A model generated the notes under the pieces. That model saw only the letters and a list, made by a program, of their open reading frames with translations. It was not told the DNA's origin and did not search any database. From positions 1 to 40,317 of the forward strand of contig CANGIT010000020.1 of the NCBI GenBank assembly GCA_947454155.1: 40,317 bases of DNA, written 5' to 3'. The first letter of the stretch is position 1, and each line of letters begins with the position of its first letter. Of this stretch, positions 24,631-34,653 are shown piece by piece. The stretch is from Chitinophagaceae bacterium (GTDB lineage: Bacteria; Bacteroidota; Bacteroidia; Chitinophagales; Chitinophagaceae). Both the position numbers and the translations under genes were made by a program.

Positions 24631-25536
24631 ATGAAACCTGTTTGCATCATTATAGCCGGACCTACCGCTGTGGGTAAAACACAACTGGCTGTTGATGTGG
24701 CACATCATTTCAATACTTCTATCATTTCGGCCGATAGCCGCCAGTGTTATCAAGAATTGTCTATTGGTGTAGCCAAACCCGATGCCCTTCAGCTCGCTGC
24801 CGTCCCTCATTATTTTATTGGTTCGCATTCCATCCATCAGACAGTAAACGCTGCCGACTTCGAATCTTATGCATTGAAAACCATTGATCATCTTTTTGAA
24901 AAAAATAAGATTGTTATCATGGCTGGTGGTACTGGACTATACCTTCGTGCGTTTGAAAAAGGACTGGACCTCATTCCGGCAGTGGAAGAAAAAATCAGAA
25001 TTGAAGTCATACAAGGGTACGAAGATAACGGCAAGGAGTGGCTGCAGCAATGCCTGATCAACGAAGATTCTTTGTATGCGCAACAAGGGGAGATGCAAAA
25101 TCCTCAGCGGATGATGCGTGCGTTGGAAGTGGTTCGTTCAACCGGTAAATCGATCGTGTCCTTTCAGCAAAATCAAACCAAAGAAAGGCCCTTCGATATG
25201 GTGAAAATAGGACTGGAACTTCCCCGTGAAATCCTGTATGAAAGAATCAATCAAAGAGTGGATGCGATGATGGCAGCTGGACTAGAAGAGGAGGCTAGGT
25301 CGGTATATTCCTTCCGTTCACTCAATGCCTTGCAGACTGTCGGTTATTCCGAACTCTTCGAATATTTCGATGGTAAAATAAGCAGAGCGCAATCAATAGA
25401 ACTGATCAAGCAACATACCCGCAATTATGCCAAAAGGCAAATGACCTGGTTTAAAAAAGATACGCAGATGAAATGGTTTTCACCTGATGTTGGTGATGTG
25501 ATAGCCTACATCCGTTCCCAAACGAATCTTGCTTAG
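24631..25536 (+). CDS. miaA: tRNA dimethylallyltransferase
   Basis: MiaA transfers dimethylallyl from DMAPP to A37 of tRNAs that read codons beginning with U. The 301 residues show the P-loop GPTAVGKT at 10-17, ISADSRQCYQ with its catalytic Asp, AGGTGLYLRA, NPQRMMRALEV, and RNYAKRQMTWF near the end. Length is typical. It probably shares a transcript with the preceding gene. Its stop overlaps the stop of the convergent porin gene by four bases. Confidence 0.97.
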   Translation: MKPVCIIIAGPTAVGKTQLAVDVAHHFNTSIISADSRQCYQELSIGVAKPDALQLAAVPHYFIGSHSIHQTVNAADFESYALKTIDHLFEKNKIVIMAGGTGLYLRAFEKGLDLIPAVEEKIRIEVIQGYEDNGKEWLQQCLINEDSLYAQQGEMQNPQRMMRALEVVRSTGKSIVSFQQNQTKERPFDMVKIGLELPREILYERINQRVDAMMAAGLEEEARSVYSFRSLNALQTVGYSELFEYFDGKISRAQSIELIKQHTRNYAKRQMTWFKKDTQMKWFSPDVGDVIAYIRSQTNLA

Positions 25537-27077
25537 AATTTGATGCCAAACGTAGTTAAGATGCTTCCCTGTTGCTGATGCAAATTGGCGAAGGTATTGG
25601 CTCTGTCGGCCAAACGATAAGGAAGATCCACATCTTTTTTCACCTGATACACATAAGTGAGGTCGATGAAAAAGCCATTATTGCGATAGCCCAATCCGCC
25701 GCTCAGCAGCATACGTCCGGCTTTGAAAGCAATGTCTTTGTATGGGTTGGTGTAATAAGCGAAGCCCGCTCTGGCCATGATCACATTGAATTTCAATTCG
25801 CCCCCGACTCTGAAATTGAAGGTGCCTTTGTAATTGTCTTTGATCACCGCATTCAAACCTTTGTAGTAATTTTTTTCATCTGTTGTAGGATCCGCATTGG
25901 CGCTGTGGTAACGGCTGGCGCTGTGCCTAACGTATTCGATGTCGGCGGAGATAAATGCCTTTTGACGTTTTACGTTCTCCACTTCTCTGAATACATAAGA
26001 GCCGCTGATCATGGCTTTCCAAGGAGTGGTGTAATTGTACTGGTATTCGCCGGGTTGGTTGTTGGTAAAAGTATTGGAGCTCACTTCGTAGCTATGGGTC
26101 GGGTTTTCGAGCACGGTGTTCAACGTTGTGCTGCGCGTTTCGGTGAGGTTCATCAAAGTGGGGGTGTGAAAAGCGAAACCAATCCGTATATAATCCTTAG
26201 GTCGATAAATGGCGCCCAATTTCAAGCCAGCGCCGCTGCCCGAAGTGGTGTAATCATCGGTATAACTGAAGGAATTGAAATGGTTGGATGTATCTCCGGT
26301 GGGATCTTTTTCGCTGAATGTGGTTTTGCTGTGGTAGTTGAGTACAGGAAGACTGAGTGTGGCGCCATACAACCATTTGCCTTTGATATTGGAAGCATAT
26401 GAAATGGCCCATTCATACATGGCTCCGCGTGTTACTTTGTTCATGTCTTGCATGATGGCCTTGCCCGAGTCGAGCAGGTATTCGGGAGCGGCTTTTACCT
26501 GTACTATCCCGTTGACGGTTACCGTGTCAATCAGGTAGGTATATAAAGCCGGAGCAACGGTATAGGGTAGTGGCGAATTGGTGGTGAGTATATTGTTGAT
26601 GCTGAAATTGCTTTTGGCCATTTCTTCTGCAAACTGTTCGCTGAATGAGCTGTAATTGTTCAGTGCGCTGTAATGCACCACATTGTTGAAGTTGGCGGTT
26701 TGATTGACTGCTATGCTGAAGGCGCTGCTGCAATCTTTCTTGAATAATTCGGGAATCCCGATGATGACGCCAGTGGGACCAAGTGTCAATGCGTTTTTCT
26801 TGTTTTCCGTAAGGGCTTCTCTGTAATCGGCTTTGTTCTTGTTGGACATGAAACCCGGACTGAATACAAATTCCCTGGTTTTGAAGAGACCAAGTCCGGC
26901 AGGATTCACAAAAGGTGCGGATATGTCGCCACCCAATGATCCCATCACGCCGCCCACCGCCATGATACGCGCCGAGCCAGTGTGTGCATACCAGCTGTAT
27001 CGGATGGCATCTTCCGGAACCTGAGCGTAGGTTTTCAAGGCGATGAAAAAAGCTGAAAAGAGTATAATTTTCTTCAT
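25533..27077 (-). CDS. OmpP1/FadL-like outer-membrane transport protein
   Basis: The product has 514 residues from ATG 27077, whose signal peptide (about 1-18, ending TYA, then Q) supports this start over the open frame reaching 27107. After cleavage come SARIMAVGGVMGSLGGD and NPAGLGLFKTREFVFSPGF. This pattern opens the FadL/TodX-type hydrophobic-compound porins, whose N-terminal plug starts with A-x-NPAGL. The remainder is long amphipathic strands ending in ILTTFGIKF, a good C-terminal barrel signal. Substrate unknown. It lies 38 nt behind the Tyr-rich lipoprotein gene, so the two are likely cotranscribed. Confidence 0.85.
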   Translation of the reverse strand: MKKIILFSAFFIALKTYAQVPEDAIRYSWYAHTGSARIMAVGGVMGSLGGDISAPFVNPAGLGLFKTREFVFSPGFMSNKNKADYREALTENKKNALTLGPTGVIIGIPELFKKDCSSAFSIAVNQTANFNNVVHYSALNNYSSFSEQFAEEMAKSNFSINNILTTNSPLPYTVAPALYTYLIDTVTVNGIVQVKAAPEYLLDSGKAIMQDMNKVTRGAMYEWAISYASNIKGKWLYGATLSLPVLNYHSKTTFSEKDPTGDTSNHFNSFSYTDDYTTSGSGAGLKLGAIYRPKDYIRIGFAFHTPTLMNLTETRSTTLNTVLENPTHSYEVSSNTFTNNQPGEYQYNYTTPWKAMISGSYVFREVENVKRQKAFISADIEYVRHSASRYHSANADPTTDEKNYYKGLNAVIKDNYKGTFNFRVGGELKFNVIMARAGFAYYTNPYKDIAFKAGRMLLSGGLGYRNNGFFIDLTYVYQVKKDVDLPYRLADRANTFANLHQQQGSILTTFGIKF

Positions 27078-27115
27078 AAATAAATAGCAAAGATTGTAAA
27101 CAGACATCGGATCAA

Positions 27116-27736
27116 TTAATTTCTATTGGGCCTTACAATTGGGATGCCTGAGGATGAACCGGAGGATGATCCCGAGGAGGAGCCTGAGGAAGAAGGAGAA
27201 TAAGTTCTGGTATTGTTATCGGAGCCTGAGCTGTAATGGCGTGGCGTGATGGTTTCACGTGTGTTGTTGTAATCGTAGTTGCTGTTGTTGTAAGATCTTA
27301 CTGGTTGCGTGAATCTTACGGGGCCGGTATTTTTGGGGTTGATGTTTATATTTTGAAATTGATAGCTGCTGAGGTTGGTGGTTCTTGGGGTGGAATTTTT
27401 GGGATTATAAAATACATATCCACCATAATTGTACACCGGGTAGGGGTAGTAGTAAGGGTTATAATAATATCCGTAATTGTAGCCGTAATGATAAGGATCG
27501 TATCCGTAATTGTAGTCACCATCTAAATCTCTCCATCTGCGGTCGTGGCGCGACATGGTGTACTGGCGGTCTTCTGTATAACTGTATCGGTTGCGGGTAT
27601 CTTCTCTTCTTACATTGTCATTGCCTGTAACCGGTGAAAAATAAACATCGTCGGGTGTTTGGGTCACTTTGTAACTGTTGCTGCAGCTTTGGAGGGCGGC
27701 GGCAATCAAACAAAAAAGTAAAAATTTACGGTACAT
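27116..27736 (-). CDS. Tyr/Asn-rich lipoprotein
   Basis: The 206-residue product has a signal sequence and lipobox LQSC (Cys18). Its middle (about 70-110) is extremely rich in Tyr, Asn, Gly and Pro. The end carries the low-complexity run SSSGSSSGSSSG before IPIVRPNRN. Such sequence is probably disordered or adhesive and surface-exposed. I recognise no domain. It precedes the FadL-like porin gene in the same direction by 38 nt. On the opposite side an intergenic region leads to proS. Confidence 0.8.
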   Translation of the reverse strand: MYRKFLLFCLIAAALQSCSNSYKVTQTPDDVYFSPVTGNDNVRREDTRNRYSYTEDRQYTMSRHDRRWRDLDGDYNYGYDPYHYGYNYGYYYNPYYYPYPVYNYGGYVFYNPKNSTPRTTNLSSYQFQNININPKNTGPVRFTQPVRSYNNSNYDYNNTRETITPRHYSSGSDNNTRTYSPSSSGSSSGSSSGSSSGIPIVRPNRN

Positions 27737-27772
27737 AACTTAAGGTTTAAATCATTTGTAGATTGAAGTTAT

Positions 27773-27780
27773 TACTTTTG
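27773..27780 (+). promoter_or_regulatory. -7 box, probable proS promoter
   Basis: TACTTTTG is an exact TAnnTTTG match, leaving a leader of about 110 nt before the proS ATG at 27899. I see no T-box or other known leader structure in it. Confidence 0.45.
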
Positions 27781-27898
27781 TGGCGGTTCAGGGGAAATCG
27801 GTTACAAATCTATTGTCAAACCCCGATAATTCTAATGAATCCTTGTTAAAGCTCTTCTAAAAAAGGGCCATTTTTTCAATCAAATCGCTTTCAACATC

Positions 27899-29377
27899 AT
27901 GAGTAAAGAACTGACCTCAAGGGCTGTGGATTATTCGCAGTGGTATAATGACCTGGTCATCAAAGGTGAATTGGCCGATTATTCGGCGGTAAGAGGATGC
28001 ATGGTCATCAAACCTTATGGCTACGCCCTTTGGGAAAACATGAGAGACCAGCTCGACAAGATGTTCAAGGCCACAGGCCACGTGAATGCTTATTTTCCAT
28101 TGTTTGTGCCCAAAAGCCTGTTTGAGGCCGAAGAAAAAAATGCAGAAGGATTTGCGAAAGAGTGTGCCGTGGTTACGCATTACAGATTGAAGAACGACCC
28201 CAACAATAAAGGTAAACTGATGGTGGATCCTGAAGCCAAATTGGAAGAAGAACTCGTGATTCGTCCTACCAGTGAAGCCATCATCTGGAATACTTACAAA
28301 GACTGGATTCAGTCTTACCGCGATTTACCCATCCTGGTCAATCAATGGGCCAATGTGGTAAGATGGGAGATGAGAACCCGTTTGTTTTTGCGTACGGCCG
28401 AGTTCCTCTGGCAGGAAGGTCATACCGCTCATGCCACACAGGAAGAAGCGGTGGAAGAAACAAAAAAAATGCTGGATGTGTATTCAGAATTTGTGGAAGA
28501 ATATATGGCGGTTCCTGTGATCAAAGGGGTGAAAACAGAAAATGAAAGATTTGCCGGAGCGGTGGATACTTATTGTATCGAAGCCTTGATGCAGGATGGT
28601 AAAGCCTTGCAGGCCGGGACTTCACATTTCCTTGGACAAAATTTCGCCAAAGCCTTCAATGTTCAGTTTTTAAATAAAGAAAACAAGCAGGAATATGTAT
28701 GGGCCACAAGCTGGGGCGTTTCCACCCGCTTGATCGGCGCTTTAATCATGGCGCATAGCGATGACCAGGGTCTGATTTTGCCTCCGCGTATCGCTCCTTT
28801 GCAAGTGGTGATTGTGCCCATCTACAAAGGTGAAGAAAGTAAAGCGGTGATCGATGCCAAGGCAAATGCCATCATGGATGAATTGAAAGCCATGGGCATC
28901 AGGGTGAAATATGATAACAATGATAATGCCCGTCCAGGATGGAAATTTGCTGAATATGAATTGAAAGGTGTTCCCGTGCGCATCGCCATGGGCTTGCGCG
29001 ATATCGAAAATAATGTCGTAGAACTTGCCCGCAGAGATACCAAAGAAAAAGCTTCGGTCTCTACTCAAGGATTGGGCGCTTACGTAAAATCATTGCTGGA
29101 AGACATGCAGCAAAACATATTCAACCGTGCGCTGAATTTCAGAAATGAAAATATCCGCGAAGCCAACACCTGGGAAGAGTTTGTCTCCATTCTCGACAAC
29201 AATGCCGGTTTCGTTTCCGCCCATTGGGATGGAACTGGCGAAACAGAAGAGAAGATCAAAGAAATGACCAAAGCTACCATTCGTTGCATTCCGCTCCATA
29301 ACAAACAGGAAGAAGGCAAATGTATTCTTACCGGTAATCCCAGTGCGCAAAGAGTGTTGTTTGCAAGAGCTTATTAA
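27899..29377 (+). CDS. proS: prolyl-tRNA synthetase (archaeal/eukaryote-like type)
   Basis: ProS charges tRNA-Pro. The 492-residue length and lack of the bacterial editing insertion mark the shorter archaeal/eukaryotic type, which I believe is normal in Bacteroidota. Class II motifs are visible: motif 1 around YFPLFVP, motif 2 in RPTSEAIIW and [20 protein letters not shown], and motif 3 in [13 protein letters not shown]. An anticodon-binding domain then starts at [12 protein letters not shown] zinc-like C-terminal domain ends the protein. truB follows closely and is probably in the same transcript. Confidence 0.96.
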   Translation: MSKELTSRAVDYSQWYNDLVIKGELADYSAVRGCMVIKPYGYALWENMRDQLDKMFKATGHVNAYFPLFVPKSLFEAEEKNAEGFAKECAVVTHYRLKNDPNNKGKLMVDPEAKLEEELVIRPTSEAIIWNTYKDWIQSYRDLPILVNQWANVVRWEMRTRLFLRTAEFLWQEGHTAHATQEEAVEETKKMLDVYSEFVEEYMAVPVIKGVKTENERFAGAVDTYCIEALMQDGKALQAGTSHFLGQNFAKAFNVQFLNKENKQEYVWATSWGVSTRLIGALIMAHSDDQGLILPPRIAPLQVVIVPIYKGEESKAVIDAKANAIMDELKAMGIRVKYDNNDNARPGWKFAEYELKGVPVRIAMGLRDIENNVVELARRDTKEKASVSTQGLGAYVKSLLEDMQQNIFNRALNFRNENIREANTWEEFVSILDNNAGFVSAHWDGTGETEEKIKEMTKATIRCIPLHNKQEEGKCILTGNPSAQRVLFARAY

Positions 29378-29449
29378 TCCTATATACAATTCAAGCATTT
29401 GAGTAAAGGCAGTTATTTTAAAAAGCACATGGAACGTCAGGGGCAGAAA

Positions 29450-30172
29450 ATGTCCGCTGAGCGTAAATCCGGTCCGCAGGTAGTCATTTCCGCATCCCAA
29501 AAATCCGAATTCGAAGAAGGCCGGATGTTGCTGATCAACAAACCGCTGCACTGGACTTCCTTTGATGCCGTTAGAAAAATAAGAGGAGCCATCAGGATAA
29601 AAAAAGTTGGACATGCCGGCACGCTCGATCCTTTGGCCACCGGCTTGCTCATCATCTGCACCGGAAAGTTCACCAAGAAGATCAACGAGTACATGGCCAA
29701 AGAAAAAGAATATACCGGATCCATCACCCTGGGCGCCACCACACCAACTTACGATCTGGAGAGTCATCCCGAAAATGAAAAGGATACGTCTTTGCTAACA
29801 GCGGAGATGATTCATCAAGCCACTCATCAATTTATCGGCGCTATTCAGCAGCGACCGCCCATTTTTTCTGCCATTAAAAAACAAGGAACTCCATTATATG
29901 AACTGGCAAGGAGGGGAGAAGATGTTGATCTGCAACCTCGTTCCATCATCATTCATGAATTTCAGGTCACTTCCATTGAAATGCCAGTTATCCATTTTAA
30001 AGTGAGATGTTCTACCGGTACTTACATCAGAAGTCTGGCACACGATTTTGGTGCCGCACTGGGTTGTGGCGGCTATCTGAGCGCTCTCCGCCGTACGGCC
30101 ATCGGTGAATGCAGAGTGGAAGATGCCCTGGACATTCAGCAGTTTTTGCAAAGCCTTTCCGTCAACGAATAG
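29450..30172 (+). CDS. truB: tRNA pseudouridine(55) synthase
   Basis: TruB makes pseudouridine 55 in the T-loop of tRNAs. Motifs are LLINKPLHWTSFDAV, the catalytic Asp in HAGTLDPLATGLL, EKEYTGSITLGATTPTYDLE, and CSTGTYIRSLAHD near the C-terminus. The start is uncertain. The frame is open from a TTG at 29399, 21 nt after proS, with ATGs at 29429 and 29450. The conserved domain begins about 25 residues after 29450, so I chose that one. It lacks the extra C-terminal PUA-like domain of long forms. Confidence 0.94.
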   Translation: MSAERKSGPQVVISASQKSEFEEGRMLLINKPLHWTSFDAVRKIRGAIRIKKVGHAGTLDPLATGLLIICTGKFTKKINEYMAKEKEYTGSITLGATTPTYDLESHPENEKDTSLLTAEMIHQATHQFIGAIQQRPPIFSAIKKQGTPLYELARRGEDVDLQPRSIIIHEFQVTSIEMPVIHFKVRCSTGTYIRSLAHDFGAALGCGGYLSALRRTAIGECRVEDALDIQQFLQSLSVNE

Positions 30173-30190
30173 TGAAGTTTTTCGATGGCA

Positions 30191-32617
30191 TCAGAAGGAA
30201 TATCCGATGCCGATGGTAAAGTTGAAATTTTCATAGCGCCATTTCCTGTACTCATCATTTTCTCCTCGGGTAAGTATCTTTTTTACAAAATCGTCAAAGC
30301 CGATTTTAGGGGCCTGCCATCCATCGTGAAGATAAAACAACTCGGGTCGTTTGAACCGGAAGCCCATATCGAGTCTGACCACAAAATAATTGAAATCAAG
30401 TCTGAAGCCTGTTCCTGCGGCTACGCCTAGCTGTTGGTACATGGTACTCAAACGCAACTGGGTGGTATCGTCAACGCCGCCTTTGGTACTACGTAAGTTC
30501 CAGATATTGCCGATGTCGGTAAACACAGCGCCGCGCAATGTAAGTGTGTTGGGGATGATGCGCGCAATGTCGTAACGATATTCGGCATTCAGCTCCAGCT
30601 GGGCGTCGCCGGTACGGTCATTGAAAATACTTTTATTGGATGAGAAGGGAATCAAAGGTCCGCCACCAGGACCAATTCCTCTTACAGGCCAGGCTCTCAT
30701 GCTGTTGCTACCACCACCAAAAAATTGTTTGAAGAAGGGAAGTGCACGGTTGGTGTCGCTGCCCAGCAAAGGCACCCCCACGCCCACGAATCCACGAAAT
30801 ACCATAGAAGATTTGCTGAACTTTACGGTATGCTTTACTTCCGCATCCAATTTGATGTATCTTCTTTTAAACTTTTTGAAAACGGGCAGCAATCCCCATG
30901 TTAGCCCCGATTCTTCTGCATTGAAACGCAGACTGAGTTCTTTGGACAAGCTGTGTGGATGGTTGAAATTGTTGAAGATTTTTGAGAATGAAACAGCTGT
31001 TCCGGTCACCAATGCGGTGTTGTAAGAATATTTCAGAAAGGGATTGTCGTTGACGATACGATTGAAGCTGTCGCTTTTGTTAAAAACGCTGAAACCGAAA
31101 TTCAATGGCGATAATGTCCATTTCCAGTCTTTGCGGTTGGTGCCCGACCAGCCAAATGCGGCATTGAGAGATTGCAATGTAAATAAATTGAGACGGGTAT
31201 TATACGAAACGCCAAAATTGACAAAGCTTTCTCCTTTGTTATACGCCGATTTTTTATTGAAGGCGTTAGGAATGCCTGGAAAAATCAAACGGGGAAAAGA
31301 GGTGGTGTTGGTATAGCTGATTTCGTTGGAGTTGATCAGCTTTCCGTTTGAACCCGTATTGTTGTTGAATTCTATGCCTGCCCTGATGTTATGCGTCATG
31401 CGTATGGCTTCCTTGGCCAGGTTACGGTTAAGGATGGAGATGTTGCCCGACAAACCAAAAAGATTGCCGGCAAGAATATTGCTGGTATTGCTGGCTGCGG
31501 AGTAACTCACCTCCAGCGCGGTTTCGAAACGGTATTTTTGTGTGGGCAGCATCTCAATCACCAAGTCCACTTGATCGGTGCCGGGAATTTCATTGATTTG
31601 AATATTGATGCTTTGCCAAACCCCCATTTTATTGAGGTTGTATAAGGTTCCAAAATAATCCGACTGCCTAAACAATTCCCCGGGTTTGAAAAAAATGTTT
31701 CTTTCAATCAGTCTGGTGGTGAATAAAGAATCGTGAAAACTGATCCTCAGGTTTTTGGTAATGATCTCGTGACGGTTGCTGTCTGCTGTATTGTCGCCTT
31801 GCTTATAGTCGGGCAAAACAGTAATGGTATTGATGAAATATTTTTTCAGTCGACTGCTGTCGGCATTGTTGCTGATCACGATATTCAAACGGATGCGCGG
31901 CGAATCTTTCATCGCTTCGGCCTTGGTGAGCAATTGTAATTGTGTGAAAGGATCGTTACTGACGGCAGATAACGCTTCGATGGCCGTATCACCCAAAACA
32001 CTCAATTCTGCCGCAGTAAATTTGTAATAACCATTGTTTCGAAAACTGTCTACAATTCTCGAAGTTTCTGTAATCACATTGGCCTTGGTAATGGGGGCCG
32101 AAGTTTTCAGATAGCTTTCTTTTTTGAAACGCTCCATCAATTGCTGCAGTTCCAGATTTTTCATCCGGTAACTGATGCTGTCGATCAGTGTAGGCTGACC
32201 TGCATCGATTGTATAACCAACAGTTACTTTTTTTTGAACTGTATCTGCGGTATAGTTAATGCGAGCATTGTAATAGCCCAGGTGGTACATGGAAGCCAGA
32301 ATATTTTTTGTTGAAGCCACCACATAAATGCTGTCGTATACCGTAGGGTGGATTACTTGCTGAAAGACAAAGAATTTCTTCTTCACTTTCACTTTCGCTG
32401 AATCTTCCAGCTGCCCATACAAACGCTGGATGAGGGTAGATTTTTCGGCGCGAAGAAAATTTCCTCCCTTAACTTCGATGTTGTTTTTGAAAAAATAATA
32501 CTGATTGGCCGGTGGATTTTTTACAAAATATTTTCCACAGGAGGCCATCATCACCCAACAGACAAACAGAAAAGCCAGACGGCTGGAGAAAGAAAAAATG
32601 CTGTTGTTTTTGGGCAT
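30191..32617 (-). CDS. TamL-type lipoprotein, BamA/TamA (Omp85) family
   Basis: The 808-residue product from ATG 32617 has a signal sequence and lipobox MASC (Cys27). POTRA-like alpha/beta repeats follow to about residue 400, then a 16-strand-type Omp85 barrel. Barrel motifs include FFGGGSNSMRAWPVRGIGPGG, the conserved loop-6-like RG-GPG region, and a final aromatic strand FTIGIGYSF. A lipidated TamA homologue is characteristic of Bacteroidota (TamL), where it is thought to work with TamB in envelope assembly. No tamB is visible here. An in-frame ATG at 32653 exists but would put the signal sequence too far in. Confidence 0.88.
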   Translation of the reverse strand: MPKNNSIFSFSSRLAFLFVCWVMMASCGKYFVKNPPANQYYFFKNNIEVKGGNFLRAEKSTLIQRLYGQLEDSAKVKVKKKFFVFQQVIHPTVYDSIYVVASTKNILASMYHLGYYNARINYTADTVQKKVTVGYTIDAGQPTLIDSISYRMKNLELQQLMERFKKESYLKTSAPITKANVITETSRIVDSFRNNGYYKFTAAELSVLGDTAIEALSAVSNDPFTQLQLLTKAEAMKDSPRIRLNIVISNNADSSRLKKYFINTITVLPDYKQGDNTADSNRHEIITKNLRISFHDSLFTTRLIERNIFFKPGELFRQSDYFGTLYNLNKMGVWQSINIQINEIPGTDQVDLVIEMLPTQKYRFETALEVSYSAASNTSNILAGNLFGLSGNISILNRNLAKEAIRMTHNIRAGIEFNNNTGSNGKLINSNEISYTNTTSFPRLIFPGIPNAFNKKSAYNKGESFVNFGVSYNTRLNLFTLQSLNAAFGWSGTNRKDWKWTLSPLNFGFSVFNKSDSFNRIVNDNPFLKYSYNTALVTGTAVSFSKIFNNFNHPHSLSKELSLRFNAEESGLTWGLLPVFKKFKRRYIKLDAEVKHTVKFSKSSMVFRGFVGVGVPLLGSDTNRALPFFKQFFGGGSNSMRAWPVRGIGPGGGPLIPFSSNKSIFNDRTGDAQLELNAEYRYDIARIIPNTLTLRGAVFTDIGNIWNLRSTKGGVDDTTQLRLSTMYQQLGVAAGTGFRLDFNYFVVRLDMGFRFKRPELFYLHDGWQAPKIGFDDFVKKILTRGENDEYRKWRYENFNFTIGIGYSF

Positions 32618-32624
32618 AAAATGA

Positions 32625-33377
32625 ATGGTAATGTTAACCAAGGCAAAGATCAAAGATATTCAAAGTTTACAGCACAAAAAATTCAGGGATGAAACCGGGC
32701 TTTTTTTGGCAGAAGGTCCCAAAGTGGTGATAGAAATTCTGCGTTCCAGTAAATTCGATTGTGTTGAAATTTATGCGCTGGAAGGTTGGCTGGAGCAACT
32801 CCCGGCTTCCGACCTCTTGCTGGTTTCACCTTTTCATGGCGTTGTACAGCCTTTTGAACTGGAAAAGATGTCGGCACTGGTGACGCCTCATCAGGTGCTG
32901 GCGGTATTCGCCAAGCGAAAAGAAATGCCTGTAGCTGAGGTGAAAGGAGAAATCACATTAGTATTGGATGATATCCGCGATCCCGGAAATATGGGTACCA
33001 TCATCCGAACGGCACATTGGTTTGGCATCAGTCAAATCGTATGTTCGCCGGGTACGGTAGATATATACAACGGTAAGGTTGTGCAGAGTACGATGGCTTC
33101 ACTGGGACAGGTGGACGTTTATTATACCAATTTGCCCGAATGGATGGGCCAGCAGGCTAAGGTTCCAATATTGGCTGCGGTGCTCAATGGTAAGCCTCTA
33201 AAGGATTTTAGCGGCATTAAAGAAGGAATTTTGATTATCGGCAATGAGTCGAATGGCATTTCACCCGCTGTATTGTCACTCGCCGATACCCATGTTACCA
33301 TTCCCCGGTTTGGAGACGCTGAATCGTTGAATGCCGCAGTGGCCACAGCGCTTTTTTTATATGAGTTCAAAAGATGA
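32625..33377 (+). CDS. TrmH/SpoU family RNA 2'-O-methyltransferase
   Basis: SPOUT-class enzymes methylate ribose 2'-OH in rRNA or tRNA using SAM bound in a trefoil knot. The 250 residues begin with an RNA-binding substrate domain (LQHKKFRDETGLFLAEG). Motif 1 LDDIRDPGNMGTIIRTA is at about 114-130, motif 2 IIGNESNGIS near 205, and motif 3 IPRFGDAESLNAAVATAL near the end. The target is not identifiable. Start ATG 32625 or 32631; only seven bases separate 32625 from the divergent tamL start. It converges with the LolE-like gene at a shared TGATCA. Confidence 0.93.
   Translation: MVMLTKAKIKDIQSLQHKKFRDETGLFLAEGPKVVIEILRSSKFDCVEIYALEGWLEQLPASDLLLVSPFHGVVQPFELEKMSALVTPHQVLAVFAKRKEMPVAEVKGEITLVLDDIRDPGNMGTIIRTAHWFGISQIVCSPGTVDIYNGKVVQSTMASLGQVDVYYTNLPEWMGQQAKVPILAAVLNGKPLKDFSGIKEGILIIGNESNGISPAVLSLADTHVTIPRFGDAESLNAAVATALFLYEFKR
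32651..32658 (-). promoter_or_regulatory. -7 box of the tamL-type gene, inside the divergent gene
   Basis: On the minus strand TATCTTTG is an exact match, 33 nt before the ATG at 32617. It lies within the first codons of the plus-strand methyltransferase gene, so the two genes have overlapping control regions. Confidence 0.55.
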
Positions 33378-34607
33378 TCAGTTGAATTGAACTGCTTTCG
33401 ACGGATTCATTTTTCTGATCAGTAAAGAGGGGAGCACCAGCGTGATAAAACAAATGGCCACTGTAAACAGGTCGACCAGCAGGATCTGCCACCAAACAAT
33501 ATCTACAGCCGCTTCTCTTATAAAGTAGGCTTCCTCGTTGAATTTGATCCATCCTGTTTGCATCTGCACAAAGCCTATTAGCAAACCAATAGCTGTACCT
33601 ACACTCACGCCGATGATTGAAATGTATGAGGCATGGTATAAAAAAATTTTCTGCACCATCCAATTGCTGCTGCCTAAAGATTTCAGCATGCCAATCATTT
33701 TTGTTCTTTCCAAAATGAGGATGATCAAGCATGTGATCAGGTTCACCGAGGCAATGATGATCATCACCCCCAGCAATAGCATTTTAATTTCGCCTTGCAA
33801 ATTGAGCCAATCAAAAATGTTGGGATAAATCTGCTGAATGCTTCTGCTGTACCAGGTTTGGGGCAGTCCTTCGTAAATTTCGTCATTCAGTGTTTTCGTT
33901 TGGGTGTAATCTTTCAAAAAAACTTCATAGCCGGCGATTTGATTGTCATCCCATTGATTGAGTTTACGGATCAGTCGGATATCGCAGAGTGCGAAATTTT
34001 TATCGTATTCGTCGATGCCTGTTTTGAAGATGCCGCTGACCAACAATTTTCTTGCGGTTTTACTGCCATCGGTACGGAAGAGAAAAACAAGGATACTGTC
34101 GCCGCAATGGATGTTGAGTTCAGATGCGGTGGTTGTACTGATGTCGATGGCTTTGTCATAACCACTGTCTTGAAAGTGAATCCATTTTCCTTGTTTCAAA
34201 AACCCATTCATTCTTTGAAAATTGAAAGAGCTGTCGATGCCTTTCAGTAAAACACTTTCGATGCTTGTTCCAAATTTGATGATAGCCGATTTGGTGGCAT
34301 ATCTTTCCACCGAAACCACACCAGGTACTTGATGAAGGTATTGCTCCACATTTTTATTTTGCGGAATAGGTGATTCCTCTGCCAGGTTGATACGGTTGAC
34401 GATATTCTGCTGCACCCTGATATGTCCCCAGAAACTGAACACCTTATTGCTGATTACTTTTTGAAAACCATTGATGAAACTGAGTGCTACAATCATGATG
34501 GCCACACTCAGCGCTGTGGCACCTGTGGCCAGCCGGATGATGAATCGGGAGAAGGCTTTCTGGTCGGAAAGCGCAAGTCGGCGTGCTATGAACAGGGAAA
34601 GATTCAA
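33378..34607 (-). CDS. LolC/LolE-type ABC transporter permease (FtsX family)
   Basis: The protein has an N-terminal helix (about 18-45), a periplasmic MacB-like domain to about 270, and three C-terminal helices forming an FtsX unit. This is the layout of LolC/LolE, which extract lipoproteins from the inner membrane. It opens with NLSLFIARRLALS and includes MIVALSFINGF, both typical. The open frame starts with TTG 34631, but that codon lies inside a -7 box. TTG 34607 gives the usual N-terminus and about 409 residues. No LolD ATPase is adjacent. It is divergent from the Plug gene. Confidence 0.88.
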   Translation of the reverse strand: MNLSLFIARRLALSDQKAFSRFIIRLATGATALSVAIMIVALSFINGFQKVISNKVFSFWGHIRVQQNIVNRINLAEESPIPQNKNVEQYLHQVPGVVSVERYATKSAIIKFGTSIESVLLKGIDSSFNFQRMNGFLKQGKWIHFQDSGYDKAIDISTTTASELNIHCGDSILVFLFRTDGSKTARKLLVSGIFKTGIDEYDKNFALCDIRLIRKLNQWDDNQIAGYEVFLKDYTQTKTLNDEIYEGLPQTWYSRSIQQIYPNIFDWLNLQGEIKMLLLGVMIIIASVNLITCLIILILERTKMIGMLKSLGSSNWMVQKIFLYHASYISIIGVSVGTAIGLLIGFVQMQTGWIKFNEEAYFIREAAVDIVWWQILLVDLFTVAICFITLVLPSLLIRKMNPSKAVQFN

Positions 34608-34628
34608 TGAGTTAATTTTACTACCTTT

Positions 34629-34636
34629 CAAAAGTA
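34629..34636 (-). promoter_or_regulatory. -7 box of the LolE-like gene
   Basis: On the minus strand TACTTTTG matches TAnnTTTG exactly. It covers the upstream TTG at 34631 and therefore argues for the start at 34607, leaving a leader of about 15 nt. Confidence 0.5.
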
Positions 34637-34653
34637 ATCGAATTCAGCAACAA

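Noticed and set aside
34471..34653. N-terminal extension of the Plug-like protein
   Set aside because: The extension is antisense to the LolE-like gene. A proper signal peptide begins at 34654.
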